A stretch of DNA of 64,000 bases from assembly GCF_016808095.1 (NCBI RefSeq), contig NC_068979.1:11183001-11247000 (forward strand). Reading direction: 5' to 3'. This stretch comes from Vigna angularis. Lineage: Eukaryota; Streptophyta; Magnoliopsida; Fabales; Fabaceae. Positions 13,430 to 23,956 of this stretch are shown here, in pieces. Position numbers and translations under genes: made by a program. Under the pieces are notes generated by a model, which made no database searches, had not been told where the DNA came from, and saw nothing but the letters and a program-made list of their open reading frames with translations. Each line of letters opens with the position of its first letter. The first letter of the stretch is position 1.

Positions 13430-16400
13430 CTAGGAGGCCAGGCTTGGAAATTCTGTGGTTGGGAGTGCTAATTGTGGGTAAAACAAAAAACATGTTTGCT
13501 AGCATTTAATATTTTTGTTAGGCTTTTCAAAATTCAAATGGATGGACAGCAGTGGGGTTCCAAGTAAATAATTGGTTATAAGATAACTTCTTTTCAGATG
13601 CCACAAGAAAGAACATACTCGCCTCTCCTTGTGTGGGTCAAAGTTCAAACAGAACAAAATCAATGATAGCCAAAAATAATTGTTTAAACTTGTACCAATA
13701 TGGGAATATCATATTGCCAAGTTCACTTTTCCCAAGAATAATTGTACAGTCCTTAAAAAAATGTGCGTTAGGTGGATGTATGCAGCTTTGTTGCTGACTG
13801 TTACCAAGTTGATGTATATACATTTTTGGCCTAGCTTAATCCACAGGATCAAATCTCTTATTGTTGGCTTTATGACTTTCTTTGATTTTTTCCATTTATA
13901 TTTTTACATTTCTTTTTATTTCTTTGCCACTTTTGTTTGTAATTTATAACTACCATCTTTCCATAAAGACTGGAGAGGAGAAACAGGCATACTTTCTCGT
14001 TACACTTATTGATATTCTATCTTAAAAATGCAGGGTTCATGGATTGTACGCCAGAGTGTTGGGAGTACTCCTTGTTTGCTGGGAAAGGCAGTTGATTGCA
14101 ACTACATTCGTGGTCCCAAGTATTTAGAAGTAAAATTTGATTCAAGCTCTATAAATTTTTTGTTTGTCTTGTGTTAAAATTTCCCACTGATGAATGATGT
14201 TTGAATCTTAATTGTCTGCTATGATTTTTTAACCAATCACTCTTTAATTGTAGATTGATGTTGATATTGGTTCCTCTACTGTTGCCAATGGAGTTTTGGG
14301 GCTGGTTATTGGTGTGATTACAACATTGGTTGTAGATATGGCTTTTCTTGTACAGGTGCGTTAGATATTACTAGAAATTAACATCTAAACAAGTCATGAG
14401 ATTTAAGTGGCAGCAATTGGGCTAGACTAATTTTCTTGTTGCATCTAGTGTGGAACATTTAACATTTATTAATAATACTTGATTTTAGTTGATTTCACTT
14501 AGGTAGGTTGTGGGTATTTAATTTTCAGATTGTGGAGCTTGCTATGACAAAAAATGTGTTGCTGTTTTAACGAGTTGTTTTAAATTCCATTCCATGTCCT
14601 TATAACCCTCAACTGCAAGGAATTATAAATAATCTATTAAGCTGAGCTAGTTCTGAACCAAACCTTTTGTTTGGGTTAAGTTATATCTGTATTTTCCTTC
14701 AAGTTTACATTATCGTTAGATATTTATATATAATGGGAAAAGAATGTCTGCACCTTGTAACAGTATGTTATCACCAAACCTCCTGTGGAGGCAGAGCTAT
14801 GCAGCAAACTATTTTCTCTAGTGGGGGGCCAAAATATTTTTTTTATGACTTGAATTTAGGGATGGAGCAAAACCAGGGTATCATCTCAGTTTATTTATAT
14901 GTATATATAAAGATGAATACAAGTATATCTCAAAGAGGAAGGCTACAACCTATGTTATTTATCTTAAAATTATGTACACAAAAAAAAAAAAAAATTCTAT
15001 GTGAGAGCATATCTTGGTTGGTCTATGTGAGGGAGGCTACTTTTTGGGTTGCATCAAAGATATCTTGGCCTTCTTCCAAAAATAAGAGTGCATGTCTTGA
15101 AGGATTTGAGTATCTCTTAGACATTGGGTTCAGCTAATTTGCCAAAAAACAACAGTTGGTAGTCGAGAGTTATTTTTCCAGTTGAGTTTTGTAGTTGCAA
15201 TAATAGGAGTACCAGAAAATGAGAACAAAATCAACAGAGACCATCTCAAAGATATGTACACTGTAATGGCGACAAAACGAACATCCATATTAAAAAAACG
15301 TGTGATCAAACGTATTTAACTCCAAGTAAGTTGGAACAGAGAACCAAGGTTGGGGGAACGGGTTCAAAGAACGTCGGTGATTGGCCCCTCACACACTAGG
15401 TTGGAGCACCCAAAGATTCTTTGTCAAGACCAAATCTAGTGCTTGTTTGGGAGGGTTTGCAGTCGCATGTCAAGACCAAATCTTGTGTTGTATGTTGCTT
15501 GGTAGACAGCTGCCAGACGGTTGAGTGACTGTATTTCACTAGAAAATTATCAACAGAGTAGGATAGACCTATCACCTTGAATTTAGAGATGGCCAAAAGT
15601 ACCGACTCAGCTGATGTATATGTGTATATAAAGATGAGTACAAGTATATCTCGGAGAAAGGCTACAACCTATGTTCCTTAACTTAAAGTTAGGTACATCC
15701 AAAATCAGCTTTTATAAAATCTGTACAACAAAATAATATCACCTATTTCAACATTTAAGTATAAAATTAAAACAAGTTAAAAAAAAATTGAGGGTGACCA
15801 TGATAACTCATGGTCAACCCCGGATCTGCCCCTAACCAACCAGGTGCTGGTTTTATGCTTCCACTATTGTGTTTGTTTAATATGGTATGTATATTCTAAA
15901 ATTGAGTGCATTTGATTTTCGGTTAAAAGAAAGTTTCACACAAGTAATAATGTTATGCAGACCAAGTAATTTGAGTTTAAATTTGTAAATCTTTAACCAC
16001 AGATGGCAAGATGGATAGCAAACGTAGTAGTGAAAGTGTGAATGTGGGAGAGGCCGGTGTTGTATTGTGCCAATTGTCCATCACTCCACCAATTTACATA
16101 TAATGATGCTACGGAGCAGAATTATGATAAAGATATAATAGTTTTGTTTGTTCATTATTATTAATTTTAACTGCTTAAGTTTATGTCTGAATTTGCTACT
16201 CTAAGTATCTGTACCGAAACAAACAATGTTTTTACATTTTACTTGAATTCCAGTTTGGTATGATAATCTTGAGTGGGTTAAAAAATTTTAGAGATTTTTC
16301 TGTGATTTGTATTTTGAACCGGGAGCATTGGAATATTGGATCATGTTCTTGCCGTGTTCAGTTTCATTGCTGGATTTTAAATGAGAAATTATTTTATTTA

Positions 16401-16640
16401 TCGTTGCATTACTATTATTATGCTTGTGCATGTGTGCATGAGAGGTAACAACTGTACGTGGTTCTGAACAAATGCTTTGTTCTTGATATCTTTTAGTATG
16501 TATCATTAAATCATGACAATTGTTATTGACAGGCAAATACTCCCGATGAGTTGCCCGAGAGGCTTATTGGAGCTGTTCGTATTTCTCACTTAGAGCTTAA
16601 ATCTGCCATCGTCCCAAAACTGGAACAGGATGTATCATGA
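3070..16640 (+). CDS. EDR2: EDR2-like protein (PH, START and DUF1336 domains), 22 exons
   Basis: Exons: 3070-3210, 3557-3631, 4734-4787, 4924-4989, 5219-5322, 5601-5668, 5753-5869, 6001-6041, 6132-6232, 7796-7891, 8225-8289, 8568-8639, 9408-9563, 9778-10010, 10096-10135, 10264-10418, 10506-10607, 11575-11619, 11709-11849, 14034-14129, 14254-14355, 16533-16640. They sum to 2178 nt (725 aa) with GT-AG borders and no internal stop. The N-terminal PH domain (about 1-115) opens with VVYEGWMVRYGRRKIGRS. A START lipid-binding domain covers about 190-395, then an acidic linker with DEYSDDEED (about 450), then DUF1336/EDR2_C (about 500-715). Arabidopsis EDR2 is of similar length and, from the literature, binds PI4P through its PH domain and restrains salicylate-dependent cell death and powdery-mildew resistance. 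The start is the first ATG giving the conserved N-terminus. Introns 19 (2.2 kb) and 21 (2.2 kb) are long and carry repeats. The gene looks intact. EDR2 versus an EDR2-like paralogue is not resolved. Confidence 0.95.
13395..13428. repeat. (AT)n microsatellite in EDR2 intron 19
   Basis: An uninterrupted TA dinucleotide run of about 34 bp lies inside the 2.2-kb intron between exons 19 and 20. It is a likely length-polymorphic marker with no coding effect. Confidence 0.9.
14815..15845. mobile_element. Candidate degraded transposable element in EDR2 intron 21
   Basis: Two imperfect direct repeats of about 120 bp (about 14852-14976 and 15577-15700) share a core with TATATAAAGATGA and GGCTACAACCTATGTT. 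They sit inside a roughly 1-kb block bounded by GGGGGGCCAAAATAT on the left and GGATCTGCCCCTAA on the right, edge types I associate with plant repeats. A 156-codon open frame inside (14667-15137) shows no recognisable domain. A small LTR-type element (TRIM-like) or tandem duplication inside an older insertion are both possible. No target duplication was identified. Confidence 0.35.
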
Positions 16641-17329
16641 CTAACTCAGTCGTTTCTGTTCTATACAAAATCATTTGTTAGCAATATGCAAGTGTACCAT
16701 TTTTTTTCTCTGGGATGTAGGCTCATTGTTTTATAATTGGGTTCTTCTGTGAAACATTAAAAGGAAATTCTTCTTTTCTTTTTCCTTTTTGCTTTTTTTA
16801 GTTCATTTTAAGTTTTTAAGCTGTTAGGATCTGTATTTTGTCAAAGTATTCATATTCGGATATATTTCATCTGATTATGAAATATTGTTATATAGTTTCA
16901 AACAATTTTTTGTAACTCCCAGTAAGTCGAAGGAAGAAAAAGGTTCAGTTCAGTCATTCATCTCGTCATGGAATTTGCTTGTGTAAATGTACATAGTTTC
17001 TCCTGCATATAGTTTATTTTCCATGACAACTTCCTCTCCACCAAAGATTGTATCTACATCTTGTAGAAATGTAGTTTCTTTGACATTCCCGGTTCTATAC
17101 CTAAAAAGGTTGTATGTGTAGTAAGGAGGGGATTTCATGAAGTGTGTAATTCTGAAGGTTCTCTTCCCTAAGATTATGTTGTTTTATCTGGATTAAGAAT
17201 AATATAGATATAGAAAAAAGAGAAATACTGATAGATGTTTTATTTGGATGAATACAAAGTAGAAAGGACAGCACGGGAATCTCATCCTCTATGATTGAAA
17301 GAGTGAATAAAAAGAGAGTAAATAAATTA

Positions 17330-17744
17330 CTATTATACCAAAAAAATTATATATATATTGTGTATCTTATATGTTATCACTTAACGTAAAAAGTTTTTTT
17401 TTTTTAATTGTGGGAAAAATTCATTCATCCTTTTAAGAAATCAACAAATTCTTTTATAGGAGTTTTTTTTTTTCTTTTTTCTTTTGAAGAACAATTACTT
17501 TCTAGAAAATCTATTTTAATCATGATATGTCTGGAATAGAGTTTTATTTTTATCAGGTTTGTCAAATTAATTTTCCTTAATCTATATTAGTTCAATTTGT
17601 TTTTATATTTTTATCTATTAATTTCAGTACTTATTATCTACACAGTTCTGTACAAAGACAACATTTATTTCTAAACAGACTTCTGTCACTTTTTTGTTAT
17701 TTGAATGTCATAGTGTCAGTTCCTCCAATTCGTTCTGGCAAATC
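17330..17744. repeat. Duplicated 3' flank of the UGT gene (copy of about 32.25-32.61 kb)
   Basis: This non-coding DNA is collinear with the sequence just beyond the UGT stop codon at 32.25-32.61 kb. Both contain AATTGTGG, then TTTTAATCATGATAT.TCTGGAATA, then AATTAATTTTyCTTAATCTATATTAGTT, then GACAACATTTATTT or its ATAACATTTATTT counterpart, in the same order and spacing. With the adjacent UGT fragment it shows that one piece of about 0.7 kb was duplicated, including DNA outside the coding region. An AT-rich tract marks the outer end of both copies. Confidence 0.75.
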
Positions 17745-18010
17745 CTAGGCACCAAAATGAACATACACAATCGACCCTTCAATGCTTCATATGGTCCATG
17801 AAATCCCACAAACCCATGCTGAAACTTGGCACCTAGAATGTAAGCATTTCTCATCATGTCTTATCTCATCAACTTCTTTATTACCATATCAATATGTTTT
17901 TTCTCCTTACATATCATTGACCATGTAACCCACCTTAAGATGGGACACCACCAACTTGACATCATGGAATTGGTCACCCCTTATGGGTCACACCAAGAAT
18001 GGAACCGTGG
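17745..18010 (-). pseudogene. UGT 3'-end fragment (pseudogene)
   Basis: Read on the minus strand, this matches the last ~95 codons of the intact UGT at 32.6-34.1 kb, with several stops and indels. Recognisable counterparts include the stretch just after the PSPG box (DQYHNAKLVMSHLKLGYMV in the intact gene), the AKFQHGF segment near the C-terminus, and the terminal DH.KH residues. Similarity ends near 18,010, inside the PSPG region, so the N-terminal half and the donor-binding box are absent. It lies about 1.1 kb downstream of EDR2 and cannot encode an enzyme. It is older and more diverged than the copy at 45.4 kb, judged by eye. Confidence 0.8.
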
Positions 18011-20110
18011 CTCTTTCTTCTTACAATCCCATAATTTTTAAATCCGACGATATTCTGATATAACTTTTTGACACAGTTTACTGGATTTTTTAAAATCAAT
18101 TTTTGAAACTTTTTTAAAGTTGGTTTTGTTGTCCATACTGAAATTTTAAATTGTAACATTGCATTTTGGATTGGTCATGTAGAAAGTATTTTGTCTTAAA
18201 AAAGTTATGTTAATGTGATATATGATTTTTTTTGTTGAAAAATCATGAAGATGTTTTTATATCACATTACGTTCTGTTATTATTTTTTAAAAGATAATAT
18301 ATTTTGGTACATAATAGATGTTTGTAAAGTGTTCTTAAAATCCTCTTTGATAATACATTTCAAAGATCGTTTTGAATATATTAGAAGCAAACATATGCAT
18401 AAGGTTGGTTTAAATTTTTTTAAAAACGTTCATTTTTTTTATTTTTTATTTTTTTGTGTTGGTGCAGCTTGGTTTTGGATCTTTGTGGGTTTATAATTTA
18501 ACTTTGTACAATTAAAAATAATTGTAATACTTTTTCAGATTGAATTGTATTAAGAAAATTTTATAAGTTACTTTCATTATCTAATGTATTAGTTTGATCA
18601 TATACTATCATTAAATATATATTTAAGCTGACAAAGATTGTTAACTTTTTTTAATAACTATTTTAGAAGTTATACCTACAATAACTTTTAAGTTATTTAG
18701 AAGAAATTATTGTTTTTAGTCATAGTATATAAAAGTTAAACTAAATTAACAAAAGTTAAAATTTTTCTTTTATCAATAAAATTAAGATGTTAGTTTGGGT
18801 AGGTGGGAGGAGTCAAATCTATAATCCATCTGATTCTTTTTTTTTTAATTCTTTAAATCAATCTTATATTCTTCAAATAGTACGGAAATAGCACATAACC
18901 TCTCTCACATTCTTTTTAACTTTTATCATTAAATTAACATTATATCTTGTAACAAAAGTATGCATTCAATATTTTACATTTTACATGTCTACAAATTGTT
19001 TTTAATCTGTTTTATAAGTCTAAAATAAAATTTGGAAAGAGTTGCCAAGTTTTATTTTTATCAATCTAAATTAGAAAACAAATTCCTTTTTACTTTCTTT
19101 TTCCTTAAAGTTTGGATCCCATCACATCAACATATTTATGTCTTCTCCCATTTAATGTGTGGTTTTAATTAATACTATCCACCAATAAATTCTTTTCTCA
19201 TATATATTAATTTAGCTCGAAGAAAAGAATAACTTGACTAAAAATTATTTTCAATAAGGATTAAAGTCGATAATGTCTCAATAAACCTAAGCTTGAGTAT
19301 ATATTAATTACTTGTACATCATGTTTGAATGTTAATTAAGTATCTCAACTGTAATTTTGTATTCAACTCAATAACTTTTGTTATTTTTTCTTTGTATCTT
19401 ATGTATATAATGTGCACTAATTTTCAAAAGTAGGTTTGAAGTTTCATTCGAATATGGGAAAAAGTTGTATAAAATTCCACCAACTCCTTTTCAACATTAA
19501 TGATGCACTCTTTTCATGTCATTGTAGATTTATAAAATTTACTTACACTAGATGTATACATATCTCTAAACAAAGTTGAAAAGTTGACATGTATTTCAAC
19601 AACAAAAAGAAGAATCAAATTCCTTTAAAAAACAAAATTATCTGAAATAATTTAAGTTAAAAACATAAAGGCTTAATATTAAAATAATGTGATCTATTTC
19701 AATATATTAACATTAATGTAATTAAAAGATAATGACTTGAGAGAATAATATGAATATTTTTTCTTTACACAAACATAAATGTATCATGTTGTCTAGTTAT
19801 CACAATACAATTAGAACTCCTTGACTGGTAAATAATGAGGTCATATTGGATGACAAAATTTAAGAAAAATTGTTAAGCAATTACTATAAATATTGAGTCA
19901 GAAGAGATATTAAGCTAGATATAAAATATTGAATTTGTTTGAACATATCATTAAAATAAATTGTCGACTCTCGTATTATTTTTTAATCTTTCAAAAAAAA
20001 TGTTATCAAGAATATCTAATACTAACAAATTTTCAAGCATACGAAAAATCTATATAAAAAAACTATTATAACATTTATAATCTAAAATCTTAAAAAAAAT
20101 TGAGACTGTT

Positions 20111-20165
<55 letters not shown>

Positions 20166-22780
20166 TTAAAATTTTCTATTTCTTTTTTTAATGTGAGATT
20201 CAAACTCACATATGAATTTTTAACTAGAATCACATCACTCAAAATTTTCTCTTCTATCTATTATCGAGATATCTTATATGACAAGGTTAGAAAAAAAACA
20301 GTGTCTTGATTTGTTTTTAATATACAGTTCATAGTTTACCTTAAATAATTGAAGGTTAAATTTTGAAGTAATTCGACTCTCTTTTTTTCTTCGGTTGTTG
20401 AAATACATATAATGTTTTTTTATGCCAACTATATACCTACCAATCAAATCCTAAGTACATTTCATTAATCTATAGGGACATTAGAAAGAGTGCATCCATT
20501 ATTCAGTAAAGCAGTTGGTCGAATAATATACATACAATTTGTTTACAACTATATTTGAAAGAAAATGTATTTCTAACATAAAAATTCCAACAAATATAAC
20601 TATTTTATGTATATACTTTTTTATTTTAATAATTAATTTTTTAAGTATATGTTTCTTATTATAATAAAGAAAACACACGTATGTTAATTCTACACAATTG
20701 CTGTAAACTAATTAAGTTTAACCAAAAATTTCTTTCACTCTTTCTTCAAAATCCATCAAACCAAAATTAAATAAATGTAACTATGTATTATTATATGAAA
20801 AAAAAAGAAAGTTGTGAGCAAATAACTTGAAATATGACCACATGTGAAGAGATATAGGAAAAGCCAAGGCCAAAAAACTTGTCAAGATGCCATTTTAATT
20901 ATAAGAATATAGAATGTATGCCGTCACCATCATAGATTAACTAGTTTCAACTGTGTGATGTGTGATGTTTGATCAAAAATCTCAAATTGATATTCTAAAT
21001 GCACAACTAAATTATATATTAAAAAAGGAGTTTACTAATCATCTTACCTAATTTAAATAATTTTTTTTATTATAATATACCAGTCCATATACGAATAATG
21101 GTATGTTGATATATTTCTACATTTATTTAACATATAATATAAAGATAAATGATATAAAAGAATAAATTTTTGCATTTTTTTCAAAAAAAAAGAAAACTAA
21201 AAAAAATAGTATACAATAAATATAAAGAAGTTTATGTGTTAAAGTATTTTTTTTATATGTATCAGAAAAACTGAGTATCATAATCATACACCTAATATTA
21301 CTATAAGTTAATATCAGTGTGAAGTTTCTTGTTAAAAAAATAGAGAGTAATGTTGATACGAAGGGAGAGTGATATTAAAAATTCGTGGAGAGCTAGGAGT
21401 AAATAAAATATATATATATATATAAGTTTATTCTTTTAAAGTTTTATGTTGAGAGTAATGTTTGGATTTTTTGTAAACTAATTTGTTTACGGTGTTAAAT
21501 ATTTTTTTTTTATGTTTTTTCTCTAAAATCTTTATTTTTAAGAGAAAAAAGTTTTCATTATATGTAATAAGAGAAATAGAAATATAAAACAAAAAGATAG
21601 ATTCTTATGCAGAGAATGAATTAATGACTAATTATGATTCGATAATTATATGCTGTATTTAAGTTAAGGAAATGTGAAAGCAAAATTTCGTTTGAAAAGA
21701 TATGGTAAAACGAACTACAAAGATAATTTAGTGGTAAGGTAGAAAAAAATAATGAAATAGATTGTGTTTTCAATTTCCTCTACTAATTTATAAGATTGGT
21801 TTGATTAATTAAAAAAAATGTAAAAGATTGTAAGTTCAACTTTTTCTACTAACAAGATACTAATATCTAACCTCTGTTAATCAATTTTTTATTTTATTTT
21901 ATAAGAGTAAGTCCCATTATAAAATGACATAAAAAAATTTAAAAATACTGTAGTTAAGAGAAAGTGTTATAATATATGTTGATAGTTTTTGTATGAGTTT
22001 ATTGGTGGTTCAACCTAGCACATATAATGATGTTATAGTAAAATATATTAAATTCAACAAAGTAACAACTTGCTTTCTTTTTAAACCAATACCTACTAAA
22101 TTATCTATTATTAAATTGTATGTGCGGAACAAGATTACAATATATTAATTTAATTCTGCATAAAATTTAGAATATTTATCTTGCATGATAAATTTTTTGG
22201 ATTTTCTTTTTCAACAAGAATATGGTTTTAGACCTTCTTCGTAATCCCTTGTTTGTTTCAATCTGTACTTGTCTTTTTAAAATCAATTTTTAATATTTAA
22301 AAGAACCCATTAATAACTTAAAACAACGTTTATCATAAAATAATAATCCCTAGTCTAAACACTATGCATTTTTTAAATATACATAAATTATTTGAATTTT
22401 AAAAATATTAATTAAAAAGGTAGAATTAAAAAAACTAAATGTGTGTATAATTATAAATATAATTATAGATAAAATAAATTTTAGCTATTGAAATAAAAAT
22501 ATTATAAATAATATCGTGTAAATAATTTTTTATAAACAAAGGGGACGATACAATCACATTTCAGTCCTCTATCATTATCATTAATATTTATCCTTTCTCT
22601 GACACTCTTAAATTATTCTCTGATTTCAGTTTTCCACTACAAAACTAGAAAAATATCTTATATAATTATTAAATAACTAAAAATTATTTATAATTCCTAC
22701 TTTAAAATTCAATTAAAAAATTTATATTACAAATAATATAATATATATGTTTTTCGGTGGAGGGTAGCATTTGAAATGCA
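18011..22780. other. AT-rich intergenic DNA, no gene seen
   Basis: No conserved protein frame, RNA gene or clear transposon ends could be recognised. The region consists of AT-rich sequence with poly-A/T tracts and two AT microsatellites (20113-20161 and a short one near 21406-21422). Short open frames within it have low-complexity, AT-driven composition. Confidence 0.55.
20113..20161. repeat. (AT)n microsatellite
   Basis: An uninterrupted AT dinucleotide run of about 48 bp in intergenic DNA. It creates a spurious Tyr/Ile-repeat frame on the plus strand that is not a gene. Confidence 0.9.
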
Positions 22781-22789
22781 TTAATATCC

Positions 22790-22997
22790 ACTTGCTGAGA
22801 CACTAAACGCAGGCGTTGAGAAGGATCACTTCCTCTCCACCCAACTTCGCACAGAGGAGCGACTGCGACGGCGACTGACCGCGACGGCGAGCGAGTGCGA
22901 ACAGCGGCGAGGGACGGACGGTGGCGCGACGCAGTTGAGAAGAAGGAACGAAGAAGGGGTTGAATAAGAACAAGAGTGATACCTAACCCCTTAATCT
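22790..22997 (+). other. Candidate non-coding first exon (5' UTR) of FolB
   Basis: This is an isolated GC-rich island with GCGACGGCGA-type repeats, unlike its AT-rich surroundings. It ends in a good donor (CT|GTGAGT, GT at 22998). The next plausible acceptor in this orientation is TGCTGATTATTTTAG ending at 30692, six bases before the FolB ATG. I infer a 5'-UTR exon whose intron now contains the chromovirus. A minus-strand open frame over the same DNA (22702-23073) has a presequence-like composition but no recognised domain. A promoter-only role is also possible. Confidence 0.4.
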
Positions 22998-23644
22998 GTG
23001 AGTTTTCTTCACTCTCGCGATTCCAAACGACTTCGTTTTGGGTTTTAAAATTTTTTCTCTTTAAACTCGCCAAATTTGTTTCGCGTGGATAAAATGTAGA
23101 ATTTGAAACCTGGAAAACTAGACACTGTGGAATGAATAAATTGTTTCGACTTTTACTAAGTTAAATTTCTATTTACGTGAAACTCATAACCTGAAATGAC
23201 ACGTACATAACTGCGACAAAGATGTCTTTAGCCCTTTATTCTACTCACCATAATGATGTTATCTGTATGAATTATGATTTTAATTATTTCAATTAAAACT
23301 ATATGTTTTTGGTATTTTTGGTTTGGCTGGAAGAAAATCTCTGGGAAATTTTTTTTGGAGTTTATGTTTCTGTTTCGTTGTATAAAATTCAGATAAAAAA
23401 CCTTTTCAATACTGGACCTGTATTCCCCAAATAGCAGAGAGGTGCTAAACGATGACAGATTGTGTTTTTATTACATAATTGTGTTGTTAAGAGACTACAT
23501 TCTTGCCTCGAATGTACATGGTGTACATGTATATGATACTGAGCAAGTCAATGTTCTATGTTTCCATCTTGATTATCAGCTAAACCATTTTCTGTTGAGT
23601 AATTCGATGTACATGTTCTATACTTTAATTTTGTTGTTGCATTT

Positions 23645-23824
23645 TTTCTAAATTTAAGTTGGTGTTATTTTGAAATACTCTAAACTGTTTAAGTTTTAAG
23701 TTCTGTCCTTTATGTGGATGACTGTAATGTCAACTACGGAACTACTATTCTATTCTGACTGTTCTCTTTATTGGAATGATGACGTCTTTATTATATGAGT
23801 TGTTATATATTTGAGGATGTCGCA
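23645..23824 (+). repeat. Truncated 5' LTR of the chromovirus
   Basis: This segment aligns with 30395-30573, the end of the 3' LTR. Shared landmarks are the GGTGTTATTTTGAAAT block, CAACTACGGAACTACTATTC, GACGTCTTTATTATATGAG, and the final TGTCRCA. Upstream of 23645 similarity to the 3' LTR stops abruptly, so about 1.8 kb of LTR was lost by deletion. Confidence 0.85.
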
Positions 23825-23828
23825 TTTA

Positions 23829-23840
23829 TGGTATTAGAGC
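23829..23840 (+). other. Primer binding site, initiator tRNA-Met type
   Basis: TGGTATTAGAGC lies four bases after the LTR end. It differs at one position from TGGTATCAGAGC, the complement of the 3' end of plant initiator methionine tRNA and the usual primer site of chromoviruses. The change is C to T, like most lesions in this element. Confidence 0.85.
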
Positions 23841-23956
23841 GGTTTCTTAGGTTGTGGGGGTGCATTGTTGTGTTTATGTACTTTTAGCTATGTGTAGGTG
23901 GTTATGTTAGTTTCCCTAAGTTGTGCTAATGGTTTTTCTCTCTGTGTGAACAGAAG

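Noticed and set aside
14667..15137. 156-codon frame in EDR2 intron 21
   Set aside because: Composition is AT-driven, no family is recognisable, and it lies inside a repeat-derived block of a confirmed intron.
22702..23073. Minus-strand 123-codon frame with a mitochondrial-presequence-like Arg/Ser stretch
   Set aside because: No conserved domain, no continuation exon seen, and the GC-rich part is better explained as the opposite-strand FolB leader exon. Confidence in either reading is limited.
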